A DNA stretch of 64,000 bases from Ilumatobacter fluminis (GTDB lineage Bacteria > Actinomycetota > Acidimicrobiia > Acidimicrobiales > Ilumatobacteraceae), in NCBI RefSeq assembly GCF_004364865.1, contig NZ_SOAU01000001.1, positions 2,698,001 through 2,762,000 of the forward strand, read 5' to 3'. The position numbers and the translations under genes were made by a program. Below, in pieces: positions 1 to 7,070 of the stretch (the first letter of the stretch is position 1; every line of letters starts with the position of its first letter). A model generated the notes under the pieces. That model did not search any database. It was not told where the DNA came from and saw only the letters and a program-made list of their open reading frames with translations.

Positions 1-621
1 CTCGGCGATCGGGTAGGCCGCGAATCCGCCGTCGGCACGCCGAGCGACGACGGCGCTCACCTCGGTTTCCAGGTCGAGCGCCTGCTCGACCACGCACGGC
101 ACCCCTCCGAGGAGTCGCCACGCGGCTCGCATCGCCGACGGGTCGTCGACGAGTCGCTGCCCCTTGCCGTCGTAGCCGAGTCGGGCGGTCTTGATGATCG
201 CCGGGTACTCGACGGCGGGATCGGCGTCGGCGTGGTCGACGACGGCCCAGGGTCCGACCGGCAAGCCGGCATCGGCGAGAAACGTCTTCTCGGCGATTCG
301 ATTCTGTGCAACGGCGACGGCGGCGGGCGACGGGGCGACCAGCGTTCGACGCGACAGCGCGTCGAGCGCTGCGGCGGGTGGATTCTCGAACTCGGTCGTC
401 ACGACCTCGCACTCGTCGCCGAGCCGTCGGAGCGCGTCGGGGTCGTCGTACTCGGCCACGAGGTGCACGTCGGCGACGCGACCGGCCGGTGCGTTGGGAT
501 CGGGTTCGAGGACCATCGTCCGGTATCCCATCAGGCGGGCCGCCACCAGCGCGTAGCGACCCAACTGACCGCCGCCGAGCATGCCGATCGTCGCCGGGGG
601 GACGATGCGTGGCGCGGTCAT
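1..621 (-). CDS. purK: N5-carboxyaminoimidazole ribonucleotide synthase PurK (C-terminus cut by window edge)
   Basis: This is the ATP-dependent carboxylation of aminoimidazole ribonucleotide to N5-CAIR in de novo purine synthesis. About 207 N-terminal codons are visible and the frame runs off base 1. The Rossmann-like N-terminus reads [20 protein letters not shown], typical of PurK, and is followed by the start of the ATP-grasp region ([15 protein letters not shown], then [13 protein letters not shown]). The ATG at 621 overlaps the purE stop by 4 nt (ATGA), so the two are translationally coupled, as expected for successive pathway steps. The identification is firm; only the downstream end is missing. 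Confidence 0.95.
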   Translation of the reverse strand, partial: MTAPRIVPPATIGMLGGGQLGRYALVAARLMGYRTMVLEPDPNAPAGRVADVHLVAEYDDPDALRRLGDECEVVTTEFENPPAAALDALSRRTLVAPSPAAVAVAQNRIAEKTFLADAGLPVGPWAVVDHADADPAVEYPAIIKTARLGYDGKGQRLVDDPSAMRAAWRLLGGVPCVVEQALDLETEVSAVVARRADGGFAAYPIAE

Positions 622-1118
622 GCGGGCGGCAGGGTCGACGTCGCCGCCTGGGCGCGTCGCTCGTCGCGGTAGCGCTGCAGCGCCTGCGCCATCGCCGGAT
701 CGTCGGCCGCCAGCATCGCCACGGCGAACAGTGCGGCGTTCGTCGCGCCGGCCTCGCCGATCGCGAAGGTCGCGGTCGGGATGCCGGCGGGCATCTGGAC
801 GATCGAGAGCAGCGAATCGTGGCCGGACAGGTGCCGCGACGGCGCCGGGACGCCGAGCACGGGCACGAGCGTCTTCGCGCTCAGCATGCCGGGCAGGTGG
901 GCGGCGCCGCCGGCACCGGCGATGATGGCCCGCAGACCGCGCTCGGCTGCCGTTTCGGCGTAGGCGAACATCTCGTCGGGCATACGGTGCGCGGACACGA
1001 CCTGTGCCTCGTGCGGCACCTCGAACCGTTCGAGTACCTCGACCGCCTTCGACATCGTCGGCCAGTCGCTGGTCGATCCCATGACCACGCCGACGAGCGG
1101 CGTGGTGACGTCGCTCAC
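618..1118 (-). CDS. purE: N5-carboxyaminoimidazole ribonucleotide mutase PurE
   Basis: The 166-residue protein has class I PurE length. It converts N5-CAIR to CAIR directly after PurK. Visible motifs are the N-terminal [12 protein letters not shown], the catalytic [10 protein letters not shown] segment with its His, and [12 protein letters not shown], which forms the substrate pocket. PurE normally acts as an octamer. Both ends overlap neighbours by 4 nt: its start overlaps the stop of the upstream PPOX-type gene and its stop overlaps the purK start. This makes a tight three-gene unit. Confidence 0.96.
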   Translation of the reverse strand: MSDVTTPLVGVVMGSTSDWPTMSKAVEVLERFEVPHEAQVVSAHRMPDEMFAYAETAAERGLRAIIAGAGGAAHLPGMLSAKTLVPVLGVPAPSRHLSGHDSLLSIVQMPAGIPTATFAIGEAGATNAALFAVAMLAADDPAMAQALQRYRDERRAQAATSTLPPA

Positions 1119-1507
1119 AGGCCGTTCGCCCGTTGGCGATCGGGAGCGACCTTGACGATCACGCGCTCGCTCTCGATCGGGCTGGTGTACTCGGTGCCGG
1201 TGTAGCGGGCCGCGAGTGCGTCGATGTGCGAGCGGGCCTCATCGCCGCGGACGATGTCGGCGACGTGGCCCCGCACTTCCGCATAGGCGTAGGCGTTGTC
1301 GGCCTTCCAGACCGTGACGGTGACCGGGGAGCCGGCCTCGACGGCGCGGAACTTGGCGCGGTGCACCTCGGTGTTGAAGATGATGTGGTCGTCGTCGGCG
1401 TCGACCCACATGACATGGCTCGCGATCTGCCCGTTGGGCAAGGTGACGGCGACGGTGCCGAAGTTCTGACCGATTGCGGCGAGGTCTCGGATGGCGGGGT
1501 CGAGCAT
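1115..1507 (-). CDS. PPOX-class F420- or FMN-dependent oxidoreductase
   Basis: The 130-residue single-domain protein has the split beta-barrel fold of the pyridoxamine-phosphate-oxidase superfamily. It reads [20 protein letters not shown], then [18 protein letters not shown], which matches the actinobacterial Rv1155-like subfamily that usually binds coenzyme F420 and reduces small substrates. It is the first gene of the purE-purK unit (4-nt overlap with purE), but a direct purine role is not implied by family knowledge. Cofactor choice (F420 or FMN) cannot be decided here. Confidence 0.8.
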   Translation of the reverse strand: MLDPAIRDLAAIGQNFGTVAVTLPNGQIASHVMWVDADDDHIIFNTEVHRAKFRAVEAGSPVTVTVWKADNAYAYAEVRGHVADIVRGDEARSHIDALAARYTGTEYTSPIESERVIVKVAPDRQRANGL

Positions 1508-1531
1508 GCGACGAAGCCTAGGCGGTCGGCG

Positions 1532-2005
1532 TCAGCCGGCTTCGGCGAGCGCGTCGAGCAGCTTGGTCGGCGTGTCCTTCGGCGAGATCTTCGGCCACGC
1601 GGAGGCGATCTTGCCGTCTTCGTCGACGAGGAACGCCGACCGCTGGACGCCCATGTACTCACGTCCGTAGTTCTTCTTGAGCACCCAGACGCCGTACTTC
1701 TCGGCGATCTCGTGCTCCGGATCACTCAGCAGCGTGAATCCCAGTTCGTGCTTGGCGTCGAACTTGGCCAGCTTGGCCGGCTGATCAGGGCTGATCCCGA
1801 TGATCATCGTGTCGCCGACCTGACCGCTGATGTCGCGCAGCCCGCAGGCCTGCGTGGTGCATCCGGGGGTGTCGGCCTTCGGGTAGAAGTAGACCAACAC
1901 CTTGCGGCCCTTCAGCTTCGAGAGCTGGACCTTGGTCTCGTGCTGATCGAGCAGGGTGAATGCCGGGGCGCGCTTGCCCTCGGCCGGAGTCGTCGGCGTC
2001 GTCAT
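1532..2005 (-). CDS. bcp: Thioredoxin-dependent peroxiredoxin Bcp (PrxQ type)
   Basis: The 157-residue cytoplasmic peroxidase reduces hydrogen peroxide and organic hydroperoxides with thioredoxin as donor. The peroxidatic Cys49 lies in the ADTPGCTTQACGLRD motif, with the resolving Cys54 five residues later, the atypical two-Cys PrxQ arrangement. Length and C-terminus are complete. The ATG at 2005 is preceded by a short gap from the hypothetical gene at 2030-2551, so the two may be cotranscribed. Confidence 0.94.
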   Translation of the reverse strand: MTTPTTPAEGKRAPAFTLLDQHETKVQLSKLKGRKVLVYFYPKADTPGCTTQACGLRDISGQVGDTMIIGISPDQPAKLAKFDAKHELGFTLLSDPEHEIAEKYGVWVLKKNYGREYMGVQRSAFLVDEDGKIASAWPKISPKDTPTKLLDALAEAG

Positions 2006-2029
2006 GGAGCGAGTATGGCCGATCGGCGC

Positions 2030-2551
2030 TCAGGCGCCGGTGAGCGATCGCCAGTCGGCCGGATAGGCCGCCGCGGCCGCCGCCGGGGTGAGGCGGAGCG
2101 TCGACTCGGGGACCAGATCGGCGATCTTGCGACCCTCGGCGTAGTGGTGGTTCACGTTGCCGACGCCCTCGAACAGCTCGGCACGGCGCGCGAGCAGCTC
2201 GGCCGGCGGTTGCTCGTCGTAGAAGCCCCAGATCGTGAATGCGATATCGAGATCGTGGACCACAGGCGCCCGGCTGAACAGCGACGCACGGCGCAGGGCG
2301 ATCACGACACCACCACGGATCGCGTCGTCGAGCCGTTCGCCGTCGGCGAGGCGCAACTTCGGGGCGAGCTTGTTGGCGATCGTCAGGGCGAAGCCCTGGT
2401 CGGGGCCCATTGCACCCATGCGGGAACCGACCGGCTGGAGACCGTCGACCACGCCCGGGCGGTCGGGCGTCCAGGCATCGGGGACCACATCGGGGGACGA
2501 GTAGAACTTGTCTTCGCGAGCACCGTTCGGCGCGAACTTGGGGGCTGCCAT
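2030..2551 (-). CDS. Conserved actinobacterial protein of unknown function
   Basis: The 173-residue soluble protein has no signal peptide or membrane segment. I place the start at the ATG at 2551 (MAAPKFAPNG) rather than the upstream ATG at 2584, because conserved actinobacterial homologues I recall begin with this segment. Recognisable stretches are VGSRMGAMGPDQGFALTIAN, VVHDLDIAFTIWGFYDEQPP and a C-terminal AAYPADWRSL. I know no function for this family. It lies between cimA and bcp on the same strand. Confidence 0.7.
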   Translation of the reverse strand: MAAPKFAPNGAREDKFYSSPDVVPDAWTPDRPGVVDGLQPVGSRMGAMGPDQGFALTIANKLAPKLRLADGERLDDAIRGGVVIALRRASLFSRAPVVHDLDIAFTIWGFYDEQPPAELLARRAELFEGVGNVNHHYAEGRKIADLVPESTLRLTPAAAAAAYPADWRSLTGA

Positions 2552-2623
2552 AGCGATCGCCAGCGTACTCCGGTGCGCATCCACGCGCCGCCTTCCGACG
2601 CCGGAGAGCGCTGTGCCCAGCGA

Positions 2624-4192
2624 TCAGCTCGGGGCGTGGAGCAGTCCGTACACGACCGAGTCCTCGAGGGCGCGCCACGACGCCTCGATGATGTTGGCGC
2701 TGACGCCGATCGTCGTCCAGTCCCGCTCGCCGTTCGTGGCCGTGAGCAACACGCGGGTCACGGCTCCGGTGGCCTCTCCCCCGTCGAGGATGCGGACCTT
2801 GTAGTCGGTCAGGTGGATGTCGGCGAGAGCCGGGTACGCACGCCCGACCGCTCGGCGGAGCGCCGTGTCGATCGCGTTGACCGGACCGTTGCCCTCGGCG
2901 GTGAACACGTGGCGCTCGTCGCCGACCCGCACCTTGACGGTCGCTTCGGTGTTGAACACGTCGCCCAGTTCGTCGGTGATGAGACGCATCGACTCGACTT
3001 CGAAGAAGTCGTGCTGCCAGCCGGCGGCGCGACGCATCAGCAGTTCGAGCGAGGCGTCGGCCGCCTCGAAGTGATACCCCTCGTGCTCGAGCCGCTTCAG
3101 GTCGTCGATGACGCCGTTGATCGCCGGACCGTCGAGCTCGATCCCGAGGTCGTCGGCCTTCATCTGGATGGTGGCCCGGCCCGCCATTTCCGACACCACG
3201 AATCGGGTGCCGTTGCCGACCGCCGCAGGGTCGACGTGTTCGTACGCGTCCTTGGCGCGGGCGATGGCCGACACGTGCAGCCCGGCCTTGTGCGCGAACG
3301 CCGACGATCCGACGTAGGGCGCCTGCGGGTCGACGGCGCGGTTCAGCGTCTCGGCGACCCGGTGGGACACGACCGTCAGGCGCTCGATGCGCCCCTCGGG
3401 CAGGCACGTGTAGTCCTGCTTGAGCTGCAGGTTCGGGATGATCGAGGTCAGATTGGCGTTGCCGGTCCGCTCCCCCAGGCCGTTGAGCGTGCCCTGGACG
3501 TGGCGGGCGCCGCCACGGACCGCTGCCATCGAGTTGGCAACGGCGCACCCGGTGTCGTCGTGGCAATGGATGCCGATGACGACGTCGTTGCCGACATGGG
3601 CGTGCACCTGTCGCACGATGTCCTCGACCTCGTGGGGCAGCGACCCGCCGTTGGTGTCGCACAGCACGACGTGGGAAGCACCCTTCACCACGGCGGCCTC
3701 GAGCGCACGGAACGAGAACTCCGGGTTCGCCTTGAAGCCGTCGAAGAAGTGCTCCATGTCGACCAACACCTGTCGATCGTGGGCGAGGAGGAACTCGACC
3801 GAGTCGGCGATCATCGCGCTGCCCTCGTCGAGCGTCGTCTTGAGCGCTTCGGTCACGTGGTCGTCCGAGCTCTTCGCGACGATGCACACCGCCGAGGTGT
3901 TGGCGTCGAGGAGGTGCTGCAACGTCTGGTCCTCGTCGACCTTGCCGCGAGGTCGTCGGGTCGAGCCGAAGGCGACGAATGTCGAGGTCGTCAGCGACAG
4001 GTCGGTCGCCGCTCGGGCGAAGAACTCGATGTCCTTCGGATTCGCGCCCGGCCAGCCGCCCTCGATGAAGTGCACGCCCAAGTGGTCGAGCTGCTCCGCG
4101 ATGCGGAGCTTGTCCTCGACGGTGGCGGTGACGCCCTCCACTTGGAGGCCGTCACGGAGGGTCGTGTCGAAGATCTCGACGGGGGTGCTCAT
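2624..4192 (-). CDS. cimA: (R)-citramalate synthase
   Basis: The enzyme condenses pyruvate with acetyl-CoA to (R)-citramalate, the threonine-independent entry to isoleucine. The 522-residue protein has an HMGL/TIM-barrel catalytic domain (DTTLRDGLQVEG near residue 7; metal-binding HCHDDTGCAVANS around residue 215) and a C-terminal LeuA-type allosteric domain from about residue 400. Overall length and the DGLQVEG variant fit CimA rather than LeuA, and a separate leuA is at 43268. I use the ATG at 4192 because the alternative in-frame start at 4258 lies upstream of the attenuator terminator. Expression is probably controlled by the Ile-codon leader at 4275-4322. Confidence 0.93.
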   Translation of the reverse strand: MSTPVEIFDTTLRDGLQVEGVTATVEDKLRIAEQLDHLGVHFIEGGWPGANPKDIEFFARAATDLSLTTSTFVAFGSTRRPRGKVDEDQTLQHLLDANTSAVCIVAKSSDDHVTEALKTTLDEGSAMIADSVEFLLAHDRQVLVDMEHFFDGFKANPEFSFRALEAAVVKGASHVVLCDTNGGSLPHEVEDIVRQVHAHVGNDVVIGIHCHDDTGCAVANSMAAVRGGARHVQGTLNGLGERTGNANLTSIIPNLQLKQDYTCLPEGRIERLTVVSHRVAETLNRAVDPQAPYVGSSAFAHKAGLHVSAIARAKDAYEHVDPAAVGNGTRFVVSEMAGRATIQMKADDLGIELDGPAINGVIDDLKRLEHEGYHFEAADASLELLMRRAAGWQHDFFEVESMRLITDELGDVFNTEATVKVRVGDERHVFTAEGNGPVNAIDTALRRAVGRAYPALADIHLTDYKVRILDGGEATGAVTRVLLTATNGERDWTTIGVSANIIEASWRALEDSVVYGLLHAPS

Positions 4193-4224
4193 GGCTGTGA
4201 TCTCTCGGTCGGGTTTCGGGCAAC

Positions 4225-4247
4225 AAAAAAGCCGCCCGGAGGGCGGC
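4225..4247 (-). terminator. Attenuator terminator upstream of cimA
   Basis: On the minus strand a 7-bp GC-only stem (4241-4247 pairing with 4231-4237, loop TCC) is followed at once by six U residues (4230-4225). It is the only textbook U-tract intrinsic terminator in the window. It sits 33 nt before the cimA start and 28 nt after the leader-peptide stop, which marks it as an attenuator rather than the end of an upstream gene. Confidence 0.9.
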
Positions 4248-4252
4248 GGAAC

Positions 4253-4275
4253 GAGCACGTGCGGGGCACGTGCTC
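4253..4275 (-). promoter_or_regulatory. Pause/attenuation hairpin between leader stop codon and terminator
   Basis: This is a perfect 10-bp inverted repeat (GAGCACGTGC and its complement) with a 3-nt loop. Its first base is the last base of the leader TAG codon. A ribosome stalled on the Ile codons at 4289-4281 would cover part of its 5-prime arm, so folding can respond to Ile-tRNA charging. The alternative pairing that would disrupt the terminator is not obvious to me. Confidence 0.75.
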
Positions 4276-4322
4276 TACGGAATGATGATGAACGGAACGT
4301 TGGTGGACGTCTGCTGCGGCAT
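4275..4322 (-). CDS. cimA leader peptide with three consecutive Ile codons
   Basis: The 15-residue ORF reads MPQQTSTNVPFIIIP and ends with TAG. The tandem ATC ATC ATT codons (4289-4281) lie just before the stop, a pause hairpin and a U-tract terminator, followed by an isoleucine-pathway gene. Leader-peptide attenuation of ilv/leu genes is established in Actinobacteria; application to cimA is inference from this layout. The ATG is about 8 nt after a -10 box, so the leader mRNA probably starts at or next to the start codon. Confidence 0.85.
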   Translation of the reverse strand: MPQQTSTNVPFIIIP

Positions 4323-4329
4323 CGCCACC

Positions 4330-4358
4330 ATTCAACCCGCTTCCGAGGGCCCCGTCAA
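4330..4358 (-). promoter_or_regulatory. Promoter of the cimA leader transcript
   Basis: On the minus strand a -35 TTGACG (4358-4353) and a -10 TTGAAT (4335-4330) are separated by 17 nt. Transcription would start close to 4322, the A of the leader ATG. Confidence 0.7.
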
Positions 4359-4930
4359 CGGAGTCCACCGGCGCCGTCCGCACCGACACGTCATCGATCG
4401 TTCATCCGAGCACGTGGATGACGGTGGACAACCGTGGGGAAAACACGGTGCCGACCTGTGAACGGACGGTGGACGATCGACGAAATCCTGGGGATTGCAG
4501 GAAAGTTCGGGGGATAACCCTGGGGATTCGAAAATACCGCTTGACCAGGGGTTTCGTGTTCGCGAGAGTGATGAACGTACCGGAAAGCGCATGCCAACCG
4601 GGAGCGAACGACCGGGTCGCTCAGCACCGCTCCTCGGAGCGATGCGGAGCGGTCACGAGTTCGGTCCACGAGGCGCAGCGGGTCCGGACGGGGCAAGAAG
4701 CCACCGTGCTTCGTGGCACGGCCCACCGGGAGACCGGTGAGTCGGGCGGCGAAGTTCCGGGACGGCCTCGAGCAGGACACCCCAACTGTCCGGCTCGAGA
4801 CCCGACCGGGCGGCGCGAGTGCGACGACGCGGGAAACCGGGTCAGCGTGAACGGCGTCGAGGGGCTCCACGAGCCGGGCAACCGGCAACCGGGAGCGCCA
4901 CTCCGGCAACGGAGCTCGCTTTGGCGGGTC

Positions 4931-4988
4931 ACCGGGTCGGGGGTCTCCGGCAACGGAGGCCGGTTCGCCGGCCGTCGTGGTCGGGGCG
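4931..4988 (+). repeat. Double-hairpin module, copy 1 (within the candidate ncRNA)
   Basis: This contains CTCCG-GCAA-CGGAG (4945-4958) fused through one shared G to GGCCGG-UUCG-CCGGCC (4958-4973), then a tail ending CGTGGTCGGGGCG. It matches copy 2 (5047-5102) over nearly its whole length. Confidence 0.75.
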
Positions 4989-5046
4989 GCACCGGCATCG
5001 GGCAACCGATGTGGCGCCGCAGAGGCAACGGACCGCTTCGGCGGAG

Positions 5047-5102
5047 ACCGGGTCTCGACTCCGGTGACGGAGGTCGGTTCGCCGACCGCCGTGGTCGGGG
5101 CG
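5047..5102 (+). repeat. Double-hairpin module, copy 2 (within the candidate ncRNA)
   Basis: This contains CTCCG-GUGA-CGGAG (5059-5072) and GGTCGG-UUCG-CCGACC (5072-5087). Relative to copy 1, the loop change GCAA to GUGA keeps the GNRA pattern. The stem pair C4960-G4971 becomes U5074-A5085, so base pairing is kept while sequence changes. Confidence 0.75.
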
Positions 5103-5288
5103 ACAGGTCAGCCGGGTTCGCTCGGACGGCCCGTCGAACGGCAGCGGCCGAGGTTCGCCTCGGCGACGGCCGAAAAAGGGCATCGCCCGCCGAGTCCCTC
5201 TCGAGGGAACACGACGGGCGATGTGTTAGGTCGTGACGCAGGCTACGCCCGTCGATCGACCGAGTGGTGGATGCCCCACCTGTTTGGG

Positions 5289-5340
5289 AGGCCCCGGGAG
5301 GGTGCGCCAGGCTTCGGCCCGGCAGCACCGCCCGGGGCCT
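5289..5340 (+). terminator. Long GC-rich hairpin with UUCG loop, likely terminator
   Basis: A 10-bp outer stem (5289-5298 with 5331-5340) continues through GGTGC/GCACC and GCC/GGC to a GGC-UUCG-GCC tip. It is followed by TTC rather than a U-tract, as is common for actinobacterial terminators. It separates the candidate ncRNA from the YCII-ECF42 operon. Confidence 0.65.
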
Positions 5341-5466
5341 TTCAGCGTCCGGGTTACGATCGCCGAGCGATTTCTTCGCGGAATCTCGTCGAGGGTGTCG
5401 AATCGACCGGGGCGGTGTCGTCTCCTCATCGATCGCACGACGGCGATCCGAACCCAGGAGGACACC

Positions 5467-5823
5467 ATGAAGTACATGCTGCTGATCTACGGAGACCCCG
5501 AGATCGAGATGACCGAGGCGGAGACCGAGTCGATGATGTCCGACTATTTCGCGTTCACCCAGCGCATCGTCGACAGCGGCGAGATGATCTCGGGCGAGCC
5601 GCTCCAGGGCCCCGAGACGGCGACCTGCGTCGCCGTTCGCGACGGGGCGAGCGTCGTCACCGACGGCACCTTCGCAGAAACCAAGGAGGTGCTCGGCGGC
5701 TACTACCTCGTCGACGTCGCCGACCGGCATCGCGCGGAGGAACTCGCCGCCCAGATCCCGAGCGCGAAGTGGGGTCACATCGAGGTCCGGCCGCTGATGG
5801 AGCTGCCGGAGGATCAGGCCTGA
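5467..5823 (+). CDS. YCII-domain (DGPF) protein paired with an ECF42 sigma factor
   Basis: The 118-residue protein begins MKYMLLIYGDPE and has the ferredoxin-like YCII fold (GPETATCVAVRDG, then GGYYLVDVADRHRAEELAA). The ATG has a strong Shine-Dalgarno AGGAGG 5 nt upstream, unusual in a window where many starts look leaderless. DGPF/YCII proteins are the standard genomic partner of ECF42 sigma factors, and the sigma gene overlaps this stop. Its biochemical role is unknown; a sensory or small-molecule binding function is usually assumed. Confidence 0.88.
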   Translation: MKYMLLIYGDPEIEMTEAETESMMSDYFAFTQRIVDSGEMISGEPLQGPETATCVAVRDGASVVTDGTFAETKEVLGGYYLVDVADRHRAEELAAQIPSAKWGHIEVRPLMELPEDQA

Positions 5824-7070
5824 CCGATCCCTCGACCATCCGCTTCGAGGATGCGGTCCGAGCCCACTCGGGCCGCATCCTCGCCGCGCTCGTCGGGCGT
5901 TTCCGCGATCTGACCCTCGCCGAGGAGAGTCTGCAGGACGCGTGGCTCGCCGCCGCCGAGCACTGGCCGGTCGACGGATGGCCCGACCGCCCCGACTCGT
6001 GGGTGTACTCGGTTGCCGCCCGACGTGCGCTCGACACGATCAAGGCGAACCGGCGCCGATCCGACCGGGAACGCGTCGCCCACGACGAGGCCGACCGACG
6101 CGACCTCGACGACATCGATCGACGCCTCGAACGCTGGGACAGCGGCATCGACGACGACCGACTGCGTCTGATCTTCACCTGCTGTCATCCCTGCCTCGAC
6201 GTCGAGGCGCAGATCGCGCTCACGCTGAGGAGCGTCGCGTGGCTCACGACCGACGAGATCGCCTCGGCGTTCGGTGTGCCGACGACGACGATGGGGCAAC
6301 GCATCGTCCGAGCGAAGCAACGCATCGCCCGCGCCGACGTGCCCTACCGAGTTCCCTCCGGCGCCGAGCTCCCCGAGCGGGTCGACGCCGTTCTGCGGGT
6401 CGTCTATCTCGTGTTCAACGAGTCGTATCTCTCGGCACGCCCCGGGCAACCCCTCCGTGTCGACCTGGCCGCCGAAGCGATCCGGCTCGGCCGCGAGCTG
6501 GCCGAGTTGATGCCCGACGAGCCGGAGGCGATCGGGCTGCTCGCCCTGATGCTGGTACTCCACGGCCGCTCCCCCGCTCGCTTCGACGGCGCCGGCGACC
6601 TCGTGTTGCTCGCCGACCAGCGGCGCGACCGCTGGGACCACGACTCGATCGCCGAGGGGTCGGCACTCCTCGAAGCGGCGATGCGACGCCGGTCGGTCGG
6701 CCCGTATCAACTCCAGGCGGCGATCAACGCACTCCACAGTCAGGCCCCGACGTTCGACGAGACCGATTGGACACAGATCGCAGCGCTCTACGGCGTGCTC
6801 GCCACCGTCGATCCGGGCCCGGTCGTCGCGATGAATCGTGCGGTCGCCATCGGTTACGCCTCGGGCCCGGGGGCCGGCCTCAAGGCGCTCGACGAAATCG
6901 ACCCCAGGCGCCTTCCCGGAGAACACCGCTTCCACGTCGCACGCGGCGAGTTCCTCGTGCGACTCGGTCGTTGCGACGAGGCCGCAGGCGAGTTCGACCG
7001 TGCGCTCGCGCTCGCGACGACCGAACCCGAGCGACGGCATCTCGAACGCCGACGCGCTGCCCTGCGCTAG
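5820..7070 (+). CDS. ECF42-type RNA polymerase sigma factor with C-terminal extension
   Basis: The protein of about 416 residues has sigma2 (residues 8-80, LAEESLQDAWLAAAEHWP), sigma4 (about 120-175, LTTDEIASAFGVPTTTMGQR) and the long DUF6596/TPR-like C-terminal region that defines ECF42 and controls activity without an anti-sigma factor. I see no ATG or GTG start at the expected position. The best start is a CTG at 5820, which overlaps the YCII stop (CTGA) and lies 7 nt after GGAGG (5808-5812). The frame is open further upstream, but that stretch is the YCII gene in another frame and the candidate ncRNA. The stop overlaps the convergent gene by 4 nt. Confidence 0.85.
   Translation: MTDPSTIRFEDAVRAHSGRILAALVGRFRDLTLAEESLQDAWLAAAEHWPVDGWPDRPDSWVYSVAARRALDTIKANRRRSDRERVAHDEADRRDLDDIDRRLERWDSGIDDDRLRLIFTCCHPCLDVEAQIALTLRSVAWLTTDEIASAFGVPTTTMGQRIVRAKQRIARADVPYRVPSGAELPERVDAVLRVVYLVFNESYLSARPGQPLRVDLAAEAIRLGRELAELMPDEPEAIGLLALMLVLHGRSPARFDGAGDLVLLADQRRDRWDHDSIAEGSALLEAAMRRRSVGPYQLQAAINALHSQAPTFDETDWTQIAALYGVLATVDPGPVVAMNRAVAIGYASGPGAGLKALDEIDPRRLPGEHRFHVARGEFLVRLGRCDEAAGEFDRALALATTEPERRHLERRRAALR

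Larger units (their letters stand above)
4570..5345 (+). ncRNA. Candidate large structured non-coding RNA rich in GNRA and UUCG tetraloops
   Basis: No convincing gene lies between 4323 and 5466. The plus strand instead folds into consecutive perfect hairpins. Six have 4-6 bp stems and GNRA loops (GAGA at 4730, GCAA at 4878, 4906, 4950 and 5002, GUGA at 5064), and one has a 3-bp stem with GAAA at 4833. Six have UUCG loops (4964, 5037, 5078, 5117, 5154, 5313). Longer stems pair 4626-4633 with 4646-4653, 4741-4746 with 4801-4806 around 4767-4799, and 5181-5189 with 5215-5223. Two homologous double-hairpin modules show a compensatory C-G to U-A change. A TTGACC box (4541-4546) 17 nt before GAGAGT (4564-4569) could be the promoter, and the 5289-5340 hairpin the 3-prime end. 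I find no RNase P, tmRNA or SRP signature. Limits are approximate. Confidence 0.6.

Noticed and set aside
1133-4285. 1050-codon plus-strand open frame antisense to the purE-cimA region
   Set aside because: It mirrors well-supported minus-strand genes; the product is low-complexity and shows no domain. Long antisense frames are expected at this GC content.
4495-4520. RNase P RNA start, because of a GGAAAGTTCGG stretch
   Set aside because: The conserved GAGGAAAGTCC context and the other universal RNase P segments are missing from both strands of the region.
4420-4535. Cluster of DnaA-box-like sequences (GGTGGACAA, TGGGGATTG, GGGGGATAA, TGGGGATTC) suggesting a replication origin
   Set aside because: Most copies differ from the TGTGGATAA/TGTGGACAA consensus at two positions, and there is no dnaA, dnaN, parA or rpmH nearby.
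5224-5345. SRP (4.5S) RNA or another known small RNA
   Set aside because: The invariant GGAA-capped SRP helix with its conserved internal loop is absent; the 5289-5340 structure is a plain long hairpin with a UUCG loop.
4621-5778. 385-codon minus-strand open frame over the candidate RNA region
   Set aside because: It runs antisense through the YCII gene, has an Arg/Pro/Ser-rich composition and no recognisable domain, and its codons coincide with both arms of the hairpins.
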